From the NCBI GenBank assembly GCA_003141895.1, contig PLNT01000018.1, positions 183,591 through 231,225 on the forward strand: a DNA stretch of 47,635 nt. The letters run 5' to 3'. The notes under the pieces are model-generated. The model did not search any database, was not told the DNA's origin, and was given only the letters and a program-made list of their open reading frames with translations. Source of the DNA: Bacteroidales bacterium. Its GTDB lineage: Bacteria > Bacteroidota > Bacteroidia > Bacteroidales > VadinHA17. Shown here one piece after another: positions 43,045 to 47,635 of this stretch. Both the position numbers and the translations under genes were made by a program. Position 1 is the first letter of the stretch, and every line of letters begins with the position of its first letter.

Positions 43045-46000
43045 CATTATCCGATTTTGCAGTAAAACGACCAGTCGCATCAATTGTAATGAGCCTGATA
43101 ATTGTTCTTTTTGGTGTTGTTGGATTCAATTTTCTTGGAGTTCGTTTATATCCTGCAATTGACCCGCCAACTATAAATGTTCAAACCTCGTATGCTGGCG
43201 CAAATTCTGAAATTATGGAATCGCAGATAACCGAGCCATTAGAGAAGGCAATCAATGGAATAGAAGGCGTAAAAACTATTTCTTCGTCATCAACTGTAGG
43301 TAGCAGTAACATTACTGTTGAGTTTAATGTAGGTGCTGATCTTGAAAAAGCTGCCAATGATGTGCGCGATAAAACTTCTCAGGCTGCCCGTAGTCTTCCA
43401 CAGGATATTGATGCTCCCCCCATTGTCACTAAAGCAGATGCTAATAGCGATCCTATTATAACGCTGGCTGTTCAAAGCACCACTCTTACAGCTACCGCTC
43501 TGAGTGATTATGCAGAGAATGTTTTACAGGAAAAACTGCAGACAATCCCTGGAGTAAGTGCGGTCGGACTATTTGGACAAAAACGTCCTGCAATGCGACT
43601 CTGGCTGAATCCTGATAAAATGGCTGCATTCAACATAACAGCTCAGGATATCTTTTCAGCTTTAGTTAAAGAAAATATAGACCTTCCCGGCGGAAAAATA
43701 AGAGGCACTGGTACAGAACTTTTAGTGAAAACTCACGGGTTACTTGTTACTGAAGAAGATTTTAATAACCTGATCATCAGGCAGACTAATGATCAGATGA
43801 TTAAGCTGAGCGATATCGGAGAAGCAATTCTTGGTCCCGAAAATGAAGAAACGGAAGTTAAACTGAATGGTGCCGAAGGTATAATGCTTGCTCTGGTCCC
43901 GCTGCCTGGTGCCAACACTATCGACATAGCGAATGAATTTTATAAAAGATTTGATGATATTCAAAAGAATCTTCCCGCTGGTTTGACATTATATGTTGGC
44001 TATGACAAATCTAAGTTTGTGCGCCAGTCGGTGAAAGATGTAACAGAAACATTGATTATAGCTATTATCCTGGTAGTAATTATCATTTTTCTGTTTTTCC
44101 GGGATTGGGTAATCGCCTTACGCCCGCTTATTGATATCCCGGTTTCGCTCATTGGTTCATTCTTTATAATGTATATTTTCGGATTTTCCATAAATGTACT
44201 CACCTTGCTTGCAATTGTTCTGGCAACAGGATTAGTAGTCGACGATGGTATTGTTGTGACAGAGAATATTTTCAAAAAAAGAGAACTCGGAATGGATAAA
44301 TGGACAGCAGCATTACACGGTACCCGTGAAATCTTTTTTGCTGTCATCTCCACCTCACTTACTCTGGCAGTTGTTTTTATCCCGGTAATATTCTTACAGG
44401 GATTTACCGGACGATTATTTCGTGAATTCGGTATAGTTTTGGCCGGTGCAGTTTTAATCTCAGCTTTTGTATCACTAACTCTGACACCAGTACTTAATAT
44501 AAGACTTGGCGGATCAAGAATCGGACACTCGCGCTTTTATATTACTACCGAACCATTTTTTGCCGGTCTTGATAAAGGTTACAGATCTTTACTTAGCTAT
44601 GTTATCAAACATAAATGGATCTCAATTACCATACCTTTTGTATGCATAATAATGATTTTTACCATTTTAAAATTCTTAAAGTCAGAATTGGCGCCTCTGG
44701 AAGACCACAGTATTATCCGGGCTACAATTACAGCGCCTGAGGGAGCAGATTTTGACTATACAAATGTATTAGTAGACAGAATTTCGCAGCAAATGATTGA
44801 CAGTATTCCTGAGTCGAGGTTATCATTTGCAAGGACAGGTGGTGGAGGTGGCCCATCCAGCACAAATGTCGGAGGAATTAATTTATTTCTTACGGAGCCT
44901 AATCAGAGGAAAAGCACCCAACAACAGGTATATGACAAACTGATAAGGATATTCCGGCGTCATTCGGAAGCGAGAATTATACCAACCCAGGAACAGACTA
45001 TTACCACTTCTATGTCGGGAGGATCGCAATTGCCGGTTCAGTTTGTAATACAAAACCTGGAATTTAATAAGCTTCAGGATGTACTGCCAAAATTTCTTGA
45101 TGCAGCGCGGAAAGATTCTATATTCAGCAACGTAGACGTGAACTTAAAATTCAACAAACCGGAACTCAACCTTACTGTTGACCGGCTTAAAGCAACAAAT
45201 CTCGGCGTAAACGAATCCGACATATCTTCTACTTTACAATTAGCTTTAAGTGGCGGCAGGTATGACTATTTTCTCCGGAATGGAAAACAATACCAGGTAA
45301 TTGGTCAGGTTGAACGTTCTGAGCGTAGTCAGCCCAAGGATATCACTTCATTGTATGTAAGAAGCAGAACAGGCAAATTGATACAGCTCGATAACCTGGT
45401 AAAAACTGAAGAAAGCAGCAGTCCTCCTACTTTATATCATTTTAACCGATATAAGTCTGCTACTATTTCAGCGACTCTTGCGCCAGGCAGGACTCTCGGA
45501 GAAGGAATTGCTGAGATGCGTAAGATCTCTGCAAAACTATTGGATACTTCATTTCATACTGATCTCTTTGGAGCATCACGCGACTTTGTAGAAAGCAGTT
45601 CTAATATCTTATTCGCACTGGTACTTGCAATAGTGCTTATCTATCTTATCCTGGCTGCCCAGTTTGAGAGTTTCCGCGACCCCTTTATTATCATAATTAC
45701 GGTACCTATGGCTCTTGCCGGCGCATTACTTTCCCTGTGGGTATTTAAACAAACCTTAAACATCTTTTCTGAGATAGGAATGATAATGCTTATTGGTATT
45801 GTTACAAAGAATGGAATTCTAATAGTGGAATTTGCCAATCAAAAACGCAAAGCCGGACTTAAGATCCCAGAAGCAGCTTATGAGGCTGCTGCTTCCCGGC
45901 TGCGACCTATACTAATGACCTCTCTTGCTACTATATTCGGCGCTCTTCCTATAGCCTTGGCTTTAGGTGCAGGAGCTTCAAGTCGTGTTCCGTTAGGCAT

Positions 46001-46130
46001 AGTTGTTGTAGGTGGATTACTATTTGCCCTGATACTTACTTTGTTTGTTATCCCTGTTATGTATATATTAATGGCTGACAAGAAGTTACAGCACATAATT
46101 TCAGACACAGTAGATAATAAGATTGAGTAA
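43041..46130 (+). CDS. RND multidrug efflux pump, HAE-1 family
   Basis: A 1029-residue inner-membrane proton-driven exporter of the AcrB/MexB (HAE-1) class. There are twelve transmembrane helices and two large periplasmic loops. The proton-relay aspartates are in TM4, LVVDDGIVVTEN (about residue 400), and the TM10 lysine is in GIVTKNGILIVEF (about 915). The N terminus (FAVKRPVASIVMSLIIVLFG) is typical. Substrates cannot be predicted. Translationally coupled to the adaptor; the TolC gene follows after 14 bases. Confidence 0.96.
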   Translation: MTLSDFAVKRPVASIVMSLIIVLFGVVGFNFLGVRLYPAIDPPTINVQTSYAGANSEIMESQITEPLEKAINGIEGVKTISSSSTVGSSNITVEFNVGADLEKAANDVRDKTSQAARSLPQDIDAPPIVTKADANSDPIITLAVQSTTLTATALSDYAENVLQEKLQTIPGVSAVGLFGQKRPAMRLWLNPDKMAAFNITAQDIFSALVKENIDLPGGKIRGTGTELLVKTHGLLVTEEDFNNLIIRQTNDQMIKLSDIGEAILGPENEETEVKLNGAEGIMLALVPLPGANTIDIANEFYKRFDDIQKNLPAGLTLYVGYDKSKFVRQSVKDVTETLIIAIILVVIIIFLFFRDWVIALRPLIDIPVSLIGSFFIMYIFGFSINVLTLLAIVLATGLVVDDGIVVTENIFKKRELGMDKWTAALHGTREIFFAVISTSLTLAVVFIPVIFLQGFTGRLFREFGIVLAGAVLISAFVSLTLTPVLNIRLGGSRIGHSRFYITTEPFFAGLDKGYRSLLSYVIKHKWISITIPFVCIIMIFTILKFLKSELAPLEDHSIIRATITAPEGADFDYTNVLVDRISQQMIDSIPESRLSFARTGGGGGPSSTNVGGINLFLTEPNQRKSTQQQVYDKLIRIFRRHSEARIIPTQEQTITTSMSGGSQLPVQFVIQNLEFNKLQDVLPKFLDAARKDSIFSNVDVNLKFNKPELNLTVDRLKATNLGVNESDISSTLQLALSGGRYDYFLRNGKQYQVIGQVERSERSQPKDITSLYVRSRTGKLIQLDNLVKTEESSSPPTLYHFNRYKSATISATLAPGRTLGEGIAEMRKISAKLLDTSFHTDLFGASRDFVESSSNILFALVLAIVLIYLILAAQFESFRDPFIIIITVPMALAGALLSLWVFKQTLNIFSEIGMIMLIGIVTKNGILIVEFANQKRKAGLKIPEAAYEAAASRLRPILMTSLATIFGALPIALALGAGASSRVPLGIVVVGGLLFALILTLFVIPVMYILMADKKLQHIISDTVDNKIE

Positions 46131-46144
46131 AAAACTATATTTCA

Positions 46145-47446
46145 ATGAAGAAAATTATTCTGAATTTAAGCTTAATTATTTTTATTATCCCTCTGACTTA
46201 TTCTCAGAAACTACTTACCTCGGAAGAAGCAGTAGGAATAGCATTGAAGTATAATTACGACATTCTGCTGGCCCGTAATAATGCAAGCTCTGACAGTGTT
46301 AACAATACTCCTGGCAATGCAGGAATGTTGCCAAACCTAACCATTAACGGCACCGAAAGTTATTCGCCTTCAACTAAGGTCAATCAGAAGTTTTCCGATG
46401 GAACCCTGGTCTCATTATCCAATACCAGGTCAAATTCCATTAATGCAGGTATCGGGCTTAACTGGACCTTATTTGATGGTGGTAAGATGTTTGTTACTAA
46501 AAGAAAGCTAAATGAAATCCAGGCATTGGGTGAAATTCAGTACAGGGACAGAGTGCTTCAAACAATCTATAATGTTATTCTGGCATATTTCGATGTGGTC
46601 AGACAAAAACAGGAACTGGCTTCTATAAACGAGGTAATTACCTACAATCTGGACCGTGTTAAAATCTCGCAGACTGGTTATGATGCAGGACTTGTACCAA
46701 AAACAAACTTCCTGCAGGCCAAGATTGACCTGAATGTTTATCAGGAAAATGCTATAAATCAGCAATCAATAATAATTGCTGCAAAAAGAACCCTGAATCA
46801 ATTATTAGGAAGAAACCCTGAAGTGTCATTTGAGGTGCTTGATTCCATTCCTATTGGTGAGCTGCTCGACAATAAACAGTTATCTCAGAGTCTCGACTCC
46901 GTAAACACAAGCATCTTAGCTTTTCAAAAACAAGTCGACATAGCCAGGCTTGGCCTGAAGGAAACGAATAGTCTGTTATTACCAAAAGTTAATTTTAATG
47001 CCGGATATAATTTGTTCCAGAGTAATAGTCCCAGTGGAGATCCGGTAAGAAACCGTACTATCGGTCCGACAATTGAAGGCACTGTTTCAATACCTATTTA
47101 CCAGGCTGGGAATGCAGTAAGACAGATAAAACTGGCTAAAATTCAGGTTCAGTCTGAACAGTATAATCTTGAAAACATGAGATTGCAAATGAATCAGCAA
47201 TTACAAAATGCTCTTACCCAATTTGAAAATCAATTGAACCTTCTGAGGATCGAAAAGGATAACGCCTTATTGGCTAAAGAAAACCTGGAAATATCCATTC
47301 AGCGCTTGAGATATGGACAAACAACTTCTCTTGAAGTCAGTCTGGCTGAAGGAAGTTTTGTAGACTCACTGACACGTCTTATAAATTTTGAGTATAATCT
47401 GAAAGTTGCAGAAACAAAGCTGAAACAACTATTGTCAAGATTATAA
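46145..47446 (+). CDS. TolC-family outer-membrane efflux protein
   Basis: A 433-residue outer-membrane channel with a signal peptide (MKKIILNLSLIIFIIPLTYS). It has the duplicated TolC architecture of long helical hairpins and short beta strands, for example the RVKISQTGYDAGLVPKTNFLQA and QRLRYGQTTSLEVSLAEGSF equivalents. It completes the RND tripartite pump. It could in principle also serve the C39/HlyD exporter at 22.6-26.1 kb, which lacks its own TolC, but nothing in the sequence shows this. Confidence 0.94.
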   Translation: MKKIILNLSLIIFIIPLTYSQKLLTSEEAVGIALKYNYDILLARNNASSDSVNNTPGNAGMLPNLTINGTESYSPSTKVNQKFSDGTLVSLSNTRSNSINAGIGLNWTLFDGGKMFVTKRKLNEIQALGEIQYRDRVLQTIYNVILAYFDVVRQKQELASINEVITYNLDRVKISQTGYDAGLVPKTNFLQAKIDLNVYQENAINQQSIIIAAKRTLNQLLGRNPEVSFEVLDSIPIGELLDNKQLSQSLDSVNTSILAFQKQVDIARLGLKETNSLLLPKVNFNAGYNLFQSNSPSGDPVRNRTIGPTIEGTVSIPIYQAGNAVRQIKLAKIQVQSEQYNLENMRLQMNQQLQNALTQFENQLNLLRIEKDNALLAKENLEISIQRLRYGQTTSLEVSLAEGSFVDSLTRLINFEYNLKVAETKLKQLLSRL

Positions 47447-47483
47447 CAGCACACTACCAGACGAAGCTGGCGGCTTTTTTATT

Positions 47484-47590
47484 CCCCTCCTGGGAGGGGC
47501 ACTACCCTTTATACACATCTATAGAAAGTAATATCACACAAGTGGCCTTGTTTTAAACCATGGAGATTCCTCGCTCCGCTCGGAATGACA
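47484..47590. repeat. Hairpin and GAGATTC-family repeat after the tolC gene
   Basis: CCCCTCC-TG-GGAGGGG forms a hairpin at 47484-47499, and GAGATTCCTCGCTCCGCTCG (47563-47582, extending to GAATGACA at 47590) is another copy of the unit at 39052-39089 and 39171-39198. A CCAG…CTGG stem with a T-run at 47457-47480 may be a weak terminator of the RND operon. No gene is seen to the window end. Confidence 0.65.
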
Positions 47591-47635
47591 TTTAGTGTGG
47601 TTTAGCGTAGTTATAGGAAGGAAGGAGCATTGAAT

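Overview
The window (47.6 kb, AT-rich) reads as chromosomal DNA of a member of the Bacteroidota, most likely a Bacteroidales/Marinilabiliales-type lineage. Evidence: repeated Bacteroidetes-type -7 promoter boxes (TAnnTTTG) with no obvious Shine-Dalgarno sites; the pyrG-yidC pair; a DUF349 repeat protein; DUF4293; a TPR/PD40/CarboxypepD_reg/OmpA envelope protein of the PorE type; pyrB-pyrI; and a BtuG-like propeller beside btuB. No tRNA, rRNA, CRISPR array, transposase or phage gene was seen. The genus cannot be named from the sequence alone.

Layout. 1-5.7 kb holds mostly single genes: a BioG-type esterase, a YihY/BrkB membrane protein, a ComB-family phosphatase, a GT2 glycosyltransferase and a TlpA-like thioredoxin. 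5.7-12.3 kb (minus strand) is a cobalamin-uptake operon: riboswitch, btuB-type receptor, BtuG-like surface propeller, btuF-, btuC- and btuD-type ABC importer. 12.4-16.2 kb carries a LacI regulator followed by a transglutaminase-like lipoprotein. 16.4-22.2 kb is a likely operon DUF349 protein-pyrG-yidC, closed by a clear terminator. 22.4-31.1 kb is the most unusual part. It has a small membrane ORF with an in-frame stop, a C39-peptidase ABC exporter with its HlyD adaptor but no visible precursor peptide, a divergent ECF sigma factor, a periplasmic TPR-CHAT protease-like protein convergent with and overlapping the sigma gene, and a membrane protein with anti-sigma-like topology and periplasmic TPRs. 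31.1-35.5 kb (minus) is a likely three-gene unit: 5'-nucleotidase-type lipoprotein, queE, and the PorE-like OmpA protein. 35.7-41.7 kb holds a DUF1343 (NamZ-like) gene, a response regulator plus GroES-like pair bracketed by inverted repeats, a YigZ/IMPACT protein, pyrBI and DUF4293. 42.0-47.4 kb is a three-gene RND efflux operon (adaptor, HAE-1 pump, TolC).

How they fit together. Most genes are housekeeping or envelope functions. The B12 operon forms a complete path from surface capture to the inner membrane under riboswitch control. The RND operon is a complete tripartite pump. The ECF sigma, TPR-CHAT protein and TPR membrane protein look like a trans-envelope signalling module in which a periplasmic cysteine-protease-like domain could act on a sigma-sequestering membrane partner. 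That role is inference, but it is the best candidate here for an undescribed system.

Intergenic DNA is rich in palindromic repeats of at least three families, concentrated at 36.8-41.3 kb. One inverted pair brackets the response-regulator/GroES genes, and one compact palindromic element lies between 16-bp direct repeats upstream of pyrB.
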